Source: Pectobacterium aquaticum (GTDB taxonomy: Bacteria; Pseudomonadota; Gammaproteobacteria; Enterobacterales; Enterobacteriaceae). From it: 64,000 bases of DNA. The notes beneath the pieces were generated by a model. The model saw nothing but the letters and a program-made list of their open reading frames with translations, had not been told where the DNA came from and ran no database searches. Made by a program: the position numbers and the translations under genes. Shown one piece after another: positions 1 through 8,611 of this stretch. Numbering within the stretch: position 1 is the first letter of the stretch; every line of letters starts with the position of its first letter. The DNA lies in contig NZ_CP086253.1 in NCBI RefSeq assembly GCF_003382565.3, forward strand, positions 868,001 to 932,000, given 5' to 3'.

Positions 1-1085
1 AGTGGCAGGAAGAGGGGCGTCAAACGCAGGTGCTGCAATGCCGCGAGCTGCCTGCCGATGACCAGATTTTGTGGCAGGAACATCTGCCGGAATTTTTACT
101 CTGGCTACCGCTGCGTTTAGCGCAGGGCGATACGCCGCTGGTGCTGGTGTTAGCACGGGACAGCGCGTGGCTGCCTGCCGAGATCGTGCTGTTGGAAAAA
201 CTGGCGGACGCGTATGCTCACGCGTGGGCGAGTTTGCAGAAACAACGTCGGCGGCAGACGAATACCAGCCCGAAGAAGCGTCGTTTGATTCTGGCTGGGA
301 TCGTGGCGCTGGCGCTGATCTTATTGATCCCCGTTCGCCAATCGGTGCTGGCTCCGGCTGAGATCGTCGCGCATCGTCCGGTGATGGTGCGCGCCCCCGT
401 GGCGGGCGTGGTGGATGACATTCTGGTGCGCCCTAATCAGGCCGTTAGCGCCAATCAGCCGCTGGTGCGACTGGACGTGCGCGAACTGGAAAACCGGCTG
501 GAATCGGCCCGACAGGCTTTTGCTACCGCTGATGCTCAGTATCGTCAGGCACAGCAGCAGGCGCTGTTTGATGCCAATAGCAAGGCCAGTCTGGCCGTGC
601 TGCAAAGCCGCCGCGAACAGGCGCAGAGCGAGATGGATTTTCTGCAACGTCAGCAGGAACGCATGCAGCTTGTTTCTCCGCGTGACGGTGTGGCGATTTT
701 TGACGATAGCAGTGACTGGATTGGGCGCTCGGTGGCGGTGGGAGAACGTATCATGATGATCGCCGATCCGCACGATGTTGAGCTGGAGATCCAGTTGCCG
801 GCGGCGGATGCGATTGCGCTGGAAAACGGCGCGGACGTGCGCCTGTTTCTCAATGTGGCGCCGAATTCGGCACAGGACGCACGGCTGGAGCAGATTGGCT
901 ATCGCGCCGCGCCGACGCCGGACAATGTGATGGCCTATCGGTTGCGAGCACGCTTTACGCAGGATGATCCGCAGCTGCGCGTGGGCCTGAAAGGGACCGC
1001 CAAGCTGTACGGTAAACGCACGGTGCTGTTCGTTTACCTGCTGCGCAAACCGCTGGCGTCACTGCGCGTCTGGTTGGGCGTCTAA
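1..1085 (+). CDS. HlyD-family membrane fusion (adaptor) protein, 5' end outside window
   Basis: The frame is open to the left edge, so the true start lies upstream; an internal GTG at 30 gives 351 residues. A leucine-rich domain precedes a basic stretch and one membrane segment (about residues 85-101 counted from the GTG). Then come a biotinyl-lipoyl half motif (VRAPVAGVVDDILVRPNQ), a glutamine-rich coiled-coil hairpin (about 150-210), the second lipoyl half and a beta-barrel-like domain. That order is typical of periplasmic adaptors that bridge an inner-membrane exporter to a TolC-type channel. The stop is two bases before the next ATG, so it is co-transcribed with the M50 gene. The role as adaptor is inferred from family; the substrate is unknown. 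Confidence 0.85.
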   Translation, partial: WQEEGRQTQVLQCRELPADDQILWQEHLPEFLLWLPLRLAQGDTPLVLVLARDSAWLPAEIVLLEKLADAYAHAWASLQKQRRRQTNTSPKKRRLILAGIVALALILLIPVRQSVLAPAEIVAHRPVMVRAPVAGVVDDILVRPNQAVSANQPLVRLDVRELENRLESARQAFATADAQYRQAQQQALFDANSKASLAVLQSRREQAQSEMDFLQRQQERMQLVSPRDGVAIFDDSSDWIGRSVAVGERIMMIADPHDVELEIQLPAADAIALENGADVRLFLNVAPNSAQDARLEQIGYRAAPTPDNVMAYRLRARFTQDDPQLRVGLKGTAKLYGKRTVLFVYLLRKPLASLRVWLGV

Positions 1086-1087
1086 CG

Positions 1088-3217
1088 ATGGCTGGAGGTG
1101 CGACGTCGGCCGCTGGGCTCAGCCCGCTGCGCGATGAACTGATCCTGCATGCTGGCCCCGCTAACCGTGACGGATCGCCTAGCTGGACGCTGGAAGATCC
1201 GCTGCGTGGCCTCTATTTTCGTATCGGTTGGGCGGAAATGGCAATGCTATCGCGCTGGTCGATGGGGAACGCGGCGCAAATTGTTGCCGAGGTTAACCAG
1301 ACTTCTGCGCTGACGCTCGATGACAGCGATGTGCAGTACTTCAATCGTTTCTTGCAGGTTAACAGCCTGACGCGCGTTTCCGGTAATGAGGCGCTGGCGC
1401 AATTTGCTCGTCAGGTGGAACAGTCGCGCGTTTCGATTTGGCGCAAATTGTTGAAGAATTATCTGTTTTTTCGCATTCCCTTGTGGCACCCCGATCGCTT
1501 TCTGGGCGCAACGCTGCCGTGGATCGCGCCGTTTTTCAGCCGGACTTTTCTCAAGCTGACGCTGCTGGTGGCCGTGCTGGGGCTATTCCTCGCCGGACGC
1601 CAGTGGGAAACGTTCAAGCATACATTTCTCCATTTCTTCACGCTGGAAGGCGCAGCACTGGCGGGGCTGACGCTATGCTTTACCAAGATTCTGCATGAGT
1701 TCGGCCACGCCTACACCTGCAAGCGCTTTGGTGCGCGGGTCGCTACGATGGGCGTCGCCTTTCTGGTGATGATGCCGGTGCTGTACACCGATACGTCCGG
1801 TTCGTGGAAGCTCACCCGCCGTCGGCAGCGGATGGCGATTGGCGCAGCGGGCATGATGACCGAACTGGTGCTGGCGGCGTGGGCGACGCTGGCATGGAGC
1901 TTCTTGCCGGACGGCATGCTGCGCAGCGCTGCGTTTATGCTGGCGACGACAACCTGGATTATGACGCTGGCGATTAACCTCAGCCCGCTGATGCGCTTCG
2001 ACGGCTATTTCCTGCTGTCCGATGGATTACAGATGCCTAACCTGCAAAACCGAGGCTTTGCTATCGGCCGCTGGCAAATGCGGGAATGGCTGTTCGGCTT
2101 AGGTGATGCACCGCCGGAGCACTTTCCGCGCTGGCTGCAACGTACGCTGGTGGGCTATGCCTTTGCGGTGTGGATATACCGTTTCTTCCTGTTTACCGGT
2201 ATCGCGATTCTGGTTTACCACATGACGTTCAAACTGCTGGGGATGCTGCTTTTCGCGATTGAAATCGGCTACTTCGTGGTGATGCCGGTGGTAAATGAAG
2301 TGCGCGAGTGGAGTCAACGCCGTAAGGATTATCGTATGAACCGTAATATGACGACAACGCTGACCGTGAGCGCTGTGGTTCTGCTCTTGCTGATGATTCC
2401 CTGGCAGCGCGGCGTGTACGCACCGGCGCTGCTACGGGCGGAACAGCAAAGCAGCCTGTATATGCCCGTACCGGCGATGATTCAGCGCATTGACGTACGG
2501 GTTGGTCAGCCCGTGAACGCTGGGCAGACGCTGTTTACGCTGTCGTCTGACGCGCTGGCGCATGAACGGCAACAGCTAGAGCGACAAATCGCTACGCTGA
2601 ACTGGCAAAGCACCTTTCAGGTATTCAACAAGGAAGCGGCTGGCGATCACCAGCGGGTGAAGCAGGAGCACGAAGCGGCGCTGAAAAAGCTACAGGTATT
2701 GCAGCGTCAGTCGGAACAACTGACGGTGCGTGCGCCGATAGACGGCGTGGTGGCAGACATGGCGACGCCGCTGGAAACCGGTGAGTGGCTGGGGCAAGGC
2801 GAATGGCTGGCGGTCGTCACCAAGCCAACCGGCGGGCTGGTGGAAGCGTTCGTGTCGGAAAAAGACTGGCAGCGGCTCCGCACGGGTGCAAAGGGGACGT
2901 TTTATTTACAGGACGTGAGCCGCTCGTCGCTGCCGCTCACTATTGTGGAGATTGCCAGCACGGCAACCCGCGATCTGAACGCCGCGCCGGAGCTGGCATC
3001 CATTTATGGCGGCGATATTGCCACGCTGAGCGATTCACAACGCAAGCTGCATCCTGAACAGGCCGTTTATCGCGTGCTGCTCAGTCTGCCTGACGATTAT
3101 CGTGCTCAGCCGCAGGTGCTGCGCGGCACGGTGGTGATGGACGGTGAAGCACAAAGCCTGTTGATTCGCGGCTGGAAAATGGTGTCCGCCGTACTGATTC
3201 GCGAACTGTCATTCTAA
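1088..3217 (+). CDS. M50 zinc metalloprotease-like membrane protein fused to a lipoyl/HlyD domain
   Basis: 709 residues. An N-terminal soluble region (about 1-125) is followed by a polytopic membrane domain holding the M50 zinc site HEFGH (H203, E204, H207) and a later LSPLMRFDGYF motif whose D305 fits the third metal ligand. After the last membrane segment (about 425-445) comes an HlyD-like part: lipoyl half motif MPVPAMIQRIDVRVGQP, a coiled coil, and a second half APIDGVVADM. This matches the group annotated as putative peptide zinc metalloproteases found beside HlyD adaptors and TolC-type channels. Presumably it cleaves or helps export a peptide or large protein encoded upstream, outside the window. 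All zinc ligands are present, so activity is plausible. Confidence 0.85.
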   Translation: MAGGATSAAGLSPLRDELILHAGPANRDGSPSWTLEDPLRGLYFRIGWAEMAMLSRWSMGNAAQIVAEVNQTSALTLDDSDVQYFNRFLQVNSLTRVSGNEALAQFARQVEQSRVSIWRKLLKNYLFFRIPLWHPDRFLGATLPWIAPFFSRTFLKLTLLVAVLGLFLAGRQWETFKHTFLHFFTLEGAALAGLTLCFTKILHEFGHAYTCKRFGARVATMGVAFLVMMPVLYTDTSGSWKLTRRRQRMAIGAAGMMTELVLAAWATLAWSFLPDGMLRSAAFMLATTTWIMTLAINLSPLMRFDGYFLLSDGLQMPNLQNRGFAIGRWQMREWLFGLGDAPPEHFPRWLQRTLVGYAFAVWIYRFFLFTGIAILVYHMTFKLLGMLLFAIEIGYFVVMPVVNEVREWSQRRKDYRMNRNMTTTLTVSAVVLLLLMIPWQRGVYAPALLRAEQQSSLYMPVPAMIQRIDVRVGQPVNAGQTLFTLSSDALAHERQQLERQIATLNWQSTFQVFNKEAAGDHQRVKQEHEAALKKLQVLQRQSEQLTVRAPIDGVVADMATPLETGEWLGQGEWLAVVTKPTGGLVEAFVSEKDWQRLRTGAKGTFYLQDVSRSSLPLTIVEIASTATRDLNAAPELASIYGGDIATLSDSQRKLHPEQAVYRVLLSLPDDYRAQPQVLRGTVVMDGEAQSLLIRGWKMVSAVLIRELSF

Positions 3218-3545
3218 TCAGTTTTGATTTCTGCGATGTCGATCCTGACTTTCTTCCCGCTATTGCCAGATTCTTGTTGTTGCTGGCAGTAGCGTGAAGG
3301 AGGGGGCTTATCCCCTCGATTATGTTGTTCCTGTTATCTCCATTCTATCTGTTTAAAATAGCTGATTTTTTTACATTAGTGGCAAGGCAGCGACGTGACA
3401 TCGAGATACACGGGGCTACCACGGTGCGAGGTGTCCCTGCGGGAACCTCATCACCGTGTTTCCCCTAATATCTGGCATTGACCGTTACCTTGAACCGCCG
3501 CGATGAAAATTATGATTTAACTGACTGAACACAAGAGGGCTGACT
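3218..3545. other. Intergenic region upstream of rhamnogalacturonate lyase
   Basis: No open frame of note. It holds the palindromic element at 3412-3465 and the leader of the lyase gene. I looked for a KdgR operator (TGAAA-N5-TTTCA) and found only a half match at 3515-3530, so direct KdgR control is not supported here. Confidence 0.5.
3412..3465. repeat. Imperfect palindromic element
   Basis: CACGGTG (3420-3426) pairs with CACCGTG (3452-3458), GAGGT pairs with ACCTC and CCC pairs with GGG toward the centre, and GGGG (3412-3415) pairs with CCCC (3462-3465). It could fold into a long hairpin. Its nested symmetry resembles dispersed intergenic palindromes of enterobacteria; no second copy was found in this window. 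Confidence 0.55.
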
Positions 3546-5276
3546 GTGAAGCGATCTGTCTTGTTGTTGGTGGGGGCCATGCTGGCACCCTATGGCTATA
3601 GCGCGCAGGATAATGCGGTGTCGTTATCTGTTTCTGGTTTGAATACCGTTCTGGATAACGGCTTACTAAAAGTCGCGTTCGGGGAGGATGGCAGCGCGGT
3701 GAGCATGGTGACGGGAGGCAAAAATATCGTCACCAACCTGTCCGGTGCGGCGCGTGACCCAAGCAAAACGCGTAGCGCCTACCTCGATTACTATATTAAC
3801 GATGCGCATGCTAAAGGCGTCAAAGATTTTGTCCCCGAGCGGGTAGAGGTGCTGCGCAACGATCGAGATATAGCGCATGTGGCCTATATCGACGATCGGG
3901 ACGGACTGTTACGGCTTGAATATCATCTGATTATGCGTCGTGGTGTTAGCGGGCTTTATAGCTATGTTGTCGCTGAGAATAGCGGAAATCAGGATGTTAA
4001 AGTCAGTGAACTACGTAACGTTTATCGCTTCGATCCCGCTCGGTTAGATCATCTTTACAATGGCGATCGTCAGGGTAAACCGCTGCTCTACAGCCAGCTT
4101 GAAGCGTCGCCGAAGGTGCAGGATGAAACCTGGCGATTGCCGGATGGCAGCATTTATTCCAAATATGATTTTGCCGGCTATATGCGTACCGCGCCTTTCT
4201 GGGGCGTTTTCGGCAATGGCGTGGGAGCGTGGCTGATTCATGGCAATCGTGAGTATTTCTCTGGCGATGCGCTCAAGCAGGATCTGTTGGTGCATCAGGA
4301 TGCGATCATTCTGAACTACATGACGGGCTCGCACTTTGGTACGCCGGATATGATAGCCCCACCGAGCTGGAAAAAATTCTACGGTCCGTGGCTGCTGTAT
4401 ATCAATCAGGGCGATACCGAAAAAATGCTGGCGGACGCTCAGCGTCAGGCACTGACGGAAACCGTCAACTGGCCGTACAACTGGGTCAACGATTCCCGCT
4501 ATGCGCGCGATCGCACGCAGGTGAGCGGACGCGTTGCCAGCCAGCAGCCAGTGACCGTCGTGCTTTCGTCATCGCTGGATGAACCGTTTGATGTGCAAAC
4601 CCGCGGCTATTCGTATCAGGCAACCACCGATGCTCAGGGGAATTTTGCGATTCCCCATGTCCGTCCGGGCAATTACCATCTAGCGGTATACGCCAACAGC
4701 GGTACGCAGCCAGGGATAGTGGCAGAGAAAACGCTGTCCGTTTCCGGTGATAAGCAAGCGCTGCCTGTGATAACGCTGCCTAAAGCCGAACCGGTTGTGT
4801 GGGCCATTGGACAGGCCAATCGGCAGGCGAGCGAATTCCGCTTTGGCAATGAGGCACGCAACACCCGCTGGCAGCAGGAGGTTCCCGCAAACCTGACGTT
4901 TGATATTGGCCGCAGCGACTATCAGCGCGACTGGTATTACGCGCAGACCAAACCGGGAAAATGGGATATCCGTTTTGCCCTGCAACCAGAGAGAAAAACC
5001 TATTTCCTGAATATCGCACTGGCGGCCGCGAGCAACAGCGGCATGAGCGAGCCGACCCTGCCACAACTGGCGGTAGCGGTGAACGGCTCCACGTTGGAAA
5101 CGCTGACGTACGCAAACGACAAAACCATTTATCGCGGCGCGCTACAGAGTGGCCGTTATCACATTGCCCGCATCCCTGTGTCATCTCGCTTTCTGAAAAA
5201 CGGCAACAACACGATCACGCTACAATTAAAAGGCGGCAGCGTGATGTATGACGTGGTGACCTTAAGCGAGGAATAA
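3546..5276 (+). CDS. rhiE: Rhamnogalacturonate lyase, polysaccharide lyase family 4 (RhiE type)
   Basis: 576 residues with GTG start preceded by AGAGGG. The N-terminus is a signal peptide (MKRSVLLLVGAMLAPYGYSA, cleavage near residue 20). The body matches the PL4 layout: a long N-terminal beta-sandwich catalytic domain, a fibronectin-III-like middle domain (about 315-410, with GRVASQQPVTVVL) and a C-terminal jelly-roll carbohydrate-binding domain (about 420-576, ending NNTITLQLKGGSVMYDVVTL). The family cleaves rhamnose-galacturonic acid bonds of pectin rhamnogalacturonan I by beta-elimination; the Dickeya homologue RhiE is secreted by the Out type II system. It stands alone as a transcription unit here. 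Secretion by Out is inferred from the homologue, not visible in the sequence. Confidence 0.88.
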   Translation: MKRSVLLLVGAMLAPYGYSAQDNAVSLSVSGLNTVLDNGLLKVAFGEDGSAVSMVTGGKNIVTNLSGAARDPSKTRSAYLDYYINDAHAKGVKDFVPERVEVLRNDRDIAHVAYIDDRDGLLRLEYHLIMRRGVSGLYSYVVAENSGNQDVKVSELRNVYRFDPARLDHLYNGDRQGKPLLYSQLEASPKVQDETWRLPDGSIYSKYDFAGYMRTAPFWGVFGNGVGAWLIHGNREYFSGDALKQDLLVHQDAIILNYMTGSHFGTPDMIAPPSWKKFYGPWLLYINQGDTEKMLADAQRQALTETVNWPYNWVNDSRYARDRTQVSGRVASQQPVTVVLSSSLDEPFDVQTRGYSYQATTDAQGNFAIPHVRPGNYHLAVYANSGTQPGIVAEKTLSVSGDKQALPVITLPKAEPVVWAIGQANRQASEFRFGNEARNTRWQQEVPANLTFDIGRSDYQRDWYYAQTKPGKWDIRFALQPERKTYFLNIALAAASNSGMSEPTLPQLAVAVNGSTLETLTYANDKTIYRGALQSGRYHIARIPVSSRFLKNGNNTITLQLKGGSVMYDVVTLSEE

Positions 5277-5317
5277 ATCCCGTTTTAACAAGGGGAAGCG
5301 CGGGGTTCCGCAGAACG

Positions 5318-5640
5318 GTGGGCAGGGATAGCCCACGATAAAAAAGTGCAGGAGCAATTTTCAACAACGCGTAGCGTTGGCCCGAAGGGGCGTGGGCAGG
5401 GATAGCCCACGATAAAAAAGTGCAGGAGCAATTTTCAACAACGCGTAGCGTTGGCCCGAAGGGGCGTGGGCAGGGATAGCCCACGATAAAAAAGTGCAGG
5501 AGCAATTTTCAACAACGCGTAGCGTTGGCCCGAAGGGGCGTGGGCAGGGATAGCCCACGATAAAAAAGTGCAGGAGCAATTTTCAACAACGCGTAGCGTT
5601 GGCCCGAAGGGGCGTGGGCAGGGATAGCCCACGATAAAAA
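5318..5640. repeat. 74-bp perfect tandem repeat array (4 full copies plus 27 bp)
   Basis: Units start at 5318, 5392, 5466 and 5540, with a partial fifth unit at 5614-5640. The copies read as identical. Each unit contains a short inverted repeat (GTGGGC ... GCCCAC) followed by GATAAAAA and another small palindrome (ACGCGTAGCGT). The array starts 41 bp after the lyase stop and ends exactly at the stop codon of the truncated Rpn-type gene. Because 74 is not a multiple of three, all frames run through it and give long spurious frames on the minus strand. Confidence 0.95.
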
Positions 5641-6177
5641 CTATTTCTGCTCGCTGCGGAGCAACTGTGTCATCTCTTCATCGGACAGTTGGGTAACGCG
5701 CTGAACTAGCTCCTGCTCCATCTTGTTTTGCAGTAACTGGCGGGCGATGTTTAGCGCGCTAGATTTCATCCCTTCTTGCTTTCCTTCCTGTAGCCCTGCC
5801 TGCATCCCCTGCTCAAATCCCCTCTGGTGTAATTGTTGTGCAATCGTCATTGTGTCCTCCTTATGCGTTGACAGGGGCTCAGCCACTGAATCAATGAACC
5901 TGTCTATGTCAGACGTGTTGCCCACTGTCGCGACGTACAGTAATAATGCATGCCGCAGTGGCAAGGACAGGTTCCAGTGTTCAAATAATAGCCCGATGTC
6001 GTGCGCCAATTCCAGCATATCCCGTGTTCGGATATGCGCTTCTTGAGCGGGTTTCAGAGCTCCTACCAGCCTCAATATTTGGGATATAGTTAGATTTTTC
6101 CTTCTCCGTGGCAGCCTATTTATGGGTTGTATTTTATGTAGCCTAAGAGAGGGTTTCGTGCGCCACACCGTCGCCAT
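5641..6177 (-). pseudogene. C-terminal remnant of an Rpn (YhgA-like) recombination-promoting nuclease/putative transposase
   Basis: 178 residues. The segment from about residue 45 (AHIRTRDMLELAHDIGLLFEHW) through MTIAQQLHQRGFEQGMQAGLQEG and the tail LSDEEMTQLL matches the C-terminal third of Rpn-family proteins, which are normally about 300 residues. The N-terminal PD-(D/E)XK nuclease core is missing, so catalytic activity is not expected. The first 30 basic residues do not resemble the family and may be read from unrelated DNA. The stop codon lies directly against the tandem repeat array. Confidence 0.75.
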
Positions 6178-6519
6178 TCATATGCTAAATCGTATACGCG
6201 CCCGACGCAGGGCGCTCAATCGCCGCCGCCCTGCGAACCCAGGCTTCCGGCTAAATTATGCCGCTGCGCGGTTCCATCGGTGTTCATGACCGCTAATCGA
6301 GCCGTCAGTGACGCGTTCCCGACGCGACACTGACTTTCGCGACGTCCTGTCGCTCACTCGGCATTCATGAATACCGCTGCATAATTTTGTATGCCGGATA
6401 ACGGCATAATCCATCATCAGTCGTGGAGTTTATGTATAAAAATCTTGGTAGGGGAGAGTGAACCGAAAACATCAATGAGTTAAATCCTCCCCTGTGAAGG
6501 GGAGGATGAGAGAGATAGA
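6178..6519. other. Intergenic, GC-rich then hairpin-bearing, between Rpn remnant and actP
   Basis: 6180-6365 is GC-rich and palindrome-rich and has no convincing gene on either strand; it looks like accessory sequence associated with the truncated Rpn gene. 6366-6480 is ordinary AT-richer spacer. The actP terminator candidate is at 6484-6507. Confidence 0.4.
6484..6507 (-). terminator. Terminator candidate after actP
   Basis: ATCCTCCCCT (6484-6493) pairs perfectly with AGGGGAGGAT (6498-6507) around a GTGA loop. On the minus strand the stem is followed by only a short T run (TTTAA), so it is a moderate intrinsic terminator for the acs-yjcH-actP operon. Confidence 0.6.
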
Positions 6520-8178
6520 TTAGTGGGAACTGCCTTTTGATGCGCCGACGCCAGTTTGTGAGCGGACAAACTGTGCATGGAAGCGTGCACGTTCCTGCTG
6601 CCCAGCTTCTGAACGATCGGTGATGGAGAAGAACCAGATCCCGATAAACGCGACCAGCATGGAGAACAGCGCTGGATAGTCGTAAGGGTAAATAGGCGTA
6701 GCGTGACCGAGGATTTTCACCCAGATAGTCGGCCCTAATATCATCAAAATAACCGCGGTCAATAGCCCCGCCCAACCGCCGATCATGGCACCACGCGTGG
6801 TCAGCTTCGACCAGTACATCGAGATGATAATAATCGGGAAGTTACAGCTCGCTGCGATGGAGAACGCTAAGCCGACCATGAAGGCGATGTTCTGTTTCTC
6901 AAACAGGATACCGAGTGAAATGGCCACCACACCCAGCACCAGCACGGTGATTTTCGAGACTTTCAACTCGTCACGCTCTGTCGCTTTCCCTTTCTTGATC
7001 ACGTTTGAGTAGAGATCGTGGGACACGGCAGAAGCACCCGCTAGCGTCAGACCCGCGACGACCGCCAAAATGGTGGCAAAGGCCACGGCAGAGATAAAGC
7101 CAAGGAAGAAGTTGCCGCCGACCGCATCGGCCAGATGCACCGCTGCCATATTATTTCCACCGATTAGCGCGCCTGTCGCGTCCTTAAACGCAGGGTTGGC
7201 GCTGACCAGCAGGATGGCACCAAAGCCGATGATGAAGGTCAGGAAGTAGAAATAGCCCATGAAGCCCGTGGCGTAGAACACGCTTTTTCGTGCTTCTTTC
7301 GCATCGCTGACGGTGAAGAAACGCATAAGAATGTGTGGAAGACCGGCCGTACCGAACATCAGTCCTAACCCGAGAGACAACGCAGATATCGGATCAGAGA
7401 CCAGCCCGCCGGGACTCATGATAGCCGCCCCTTTCGAGTGAACCGCTATCGCCTGTTTGAACAAGGTATCAAAGCTGAACCCTACTGATTTCATCACCAT
7501 GACGGCCATGAAGGTTGCGCCGAATAGCAGCAGCACGGCTTTAATAATCTGTACCCATGTGGTGGCGAGCATGCCGCCAAACATCACGTACATCACCATC
7601 AAAATCCCAACCAGCACCACCGCTATATGGTAATTGAGGCCGAACAGCAACTCGATGAGTTTCCCTGCGCCCACCATTTGTGCGATGAGGTACAAGGCCA
7701 CCACCACCAGCGAACCGCAGGCGGACAGGCTACGGATCGGGCGCTGCTGCAAACGGTAGGATGCGACGTCAGCAAAGGTGTAACGCCCGAGGTTACGTAG
7801 CCGTTCTGCGATCAGAAACAGAATAATCGGCCAGCCGACCAAAAAGCCGAGTGAGTAAATCAGGCCGTCATAGCCGGAGGTATAGACCAGCGCAGAAATA
7901 CCGAGAAAGGATGCTGCGGACATGTAGTCGCCTGCAATCGCCAACCCGTTCTGGAAGCCGGTGATATTGCCGCCAGCCGTGTAATAATCGCTACGTGAAC
8001 GCGTTTTCTTCGACGCCCAGTAGGTGATATACAGCGTGCCGCCGACGAACAGCAGAAACATCACGATGGCCTGAATATTCAACGGCTGGCGCTGGACATC
8101 CCCCGCGAGGGCATCTGCCGCCCATGCAAGTACAGGCAGCGCCAAAAGCCCGAACAGCATCATAAAGCGTATTTTCAT
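6520..8178 (-). CDS. actP: Cation/acetate symporter ActP
   Basis: 552 residues, the usual length. An N-terminal signal-like segment ends near AWAADA and is followed by about 13 membrane helices of the sodium:solute symporter family. Family-typical stretches include DYYTAGGNITGFQNGLAIAGDYMSAAS split over the second helix region and GLMFGTAGLPHILMRFF. It imports acetate and other short carboxylates for activation by Acs. Its ATG overlaps the TGA of the upstream DUF485 gene by four bases, which shows translational coupling. Third gene of the acs operon. Confidence 0.95.
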   Translation of the reverse strand: MKIRFMMLFGLLALPVLAWAADALAGDVQRQPLNIQAIVMFLLFVGGTLYITYWASKKTRSRSDYYTAGGNITGFQNGLAIAGDYMSAASFLGISALVYTSGYDGLIYSLGFLVGWPIILFLIAERLRNLGRYTFADVASYRLQQRPIRSLSACGSLVVVALYLIAQMVGAGKLIELLFGLNYHIAVVLVGILMVMYVMFGGMLATTWVQIIKAVLLLFGATFMAVMVMKSVGFSFDTLFKQAIAVHSKGAAIMSPGGLVSDPISALSLGLGLMFGTAGLPHILMRFFTVSDAKEARKSVFYATGFMGYFYFLTFIIGFGAILLVSANPAFKDATGALIGGNNMAAVHLADAVGGNFFLGFISAVAFATILAVVAGLTLAGASAVSHDLYSNVIKKGKATERDELKVSKITVLVLGVVAISLGILFEKQNIAFMVGLAFSIAASCNFPIIIISMYWSKLTTRGAMIGGWAGLLTAVILMILGPTIWVKILGHATPIYPYDYPALFSMLVAFIGIWFFSITDRSEAGQQERARFHAQFVRSQTGVGASKGSSH

Positions 8179-8486
8179 TGCGTTACCTCATCCAGTAACT
8201 GCTTGGTCAGACGATCAAATTCACCGTTAGCGCGATACACATAGACGCCAGTTAGAATGAAAGAAATCGCAATCAATCCCACACCAATCGGAATACCGCG
8301 GGTAATGCTGGAGCCTGGAGCGATTGGCGTTCCCAGCCAGCCAGGCGCAAAGGCGATCAGCAGAATAAAGCCGACATAAAGCACCAGCATGATGAGTGAA
8401 AGAAATGCGGCAAAACGCTGTCGCTTGTTGACCAGTTCTCTGAATAAGGGGTGACTTTCAATCCGTTGATAAATGGCATCATTCAT
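8175..8486 (-). CDS. yjcH: DUF485 inner membrane protein YjcH
   Basis: 103 residues from the ATG at 8486, chosen because GGAG lies just upstream and the homologue starts MND; a longer frame from 8570 has no support. Two membrane segments (FLSLIMLVLYVGFILLIAFA and GIPIGVGLIAISFILTGVYV) are typical of DUF485 proteins that sit between acs and actP in enterobacteria. Its role is not established; the constant linkage and the four-base overlap with actP suggest it assists the permease. Confidence 0.93.
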   Translation of the reverse strand: MNDAIYQRIESHPLFRELVNKRQRFAAFLSLIMLVLYVGFILLIAFAPGWLGTPIAPGSSITRGIPIGVGLIAISFILTGVYVYRANGEFDRLTKQLLDEVTQ

Positions 8487-8611
8487 CGTAAGTCTCCAGT
8501 AATCTATAGGGTTGGGTGCTACCGCGACGTCACTATCTGATTTATCTCCACCCACATTCCCGCAATCCACATCATGGCTTACAGGAATGAAGAGAGTGGT
8601 GGGTCAGAAGG

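Noticed and set aside
3500..3545. KdgR box at rhiE
   Set aside because: Only one half site (TGAAA) is present; the TTTCA partner at the right spacing is missing.
5215..5632. Long overlapping minus-strand frames of repeated peptide across the tandem array
   Set aside because: They arise because the 74-bp unit has no stops in several frames; there is no ribosome binding site and the peptide only mirrors the DNA repeat.
5318..5640. CRISPR-like array
   Set aside because: Units are contiguous and identical with no variable spacers, and no cas genes are present.
6365..6775. 136-codon minus-strand frame at the end of actP
   Set aside because: It is a shadow frame of actP extended into the spacer.
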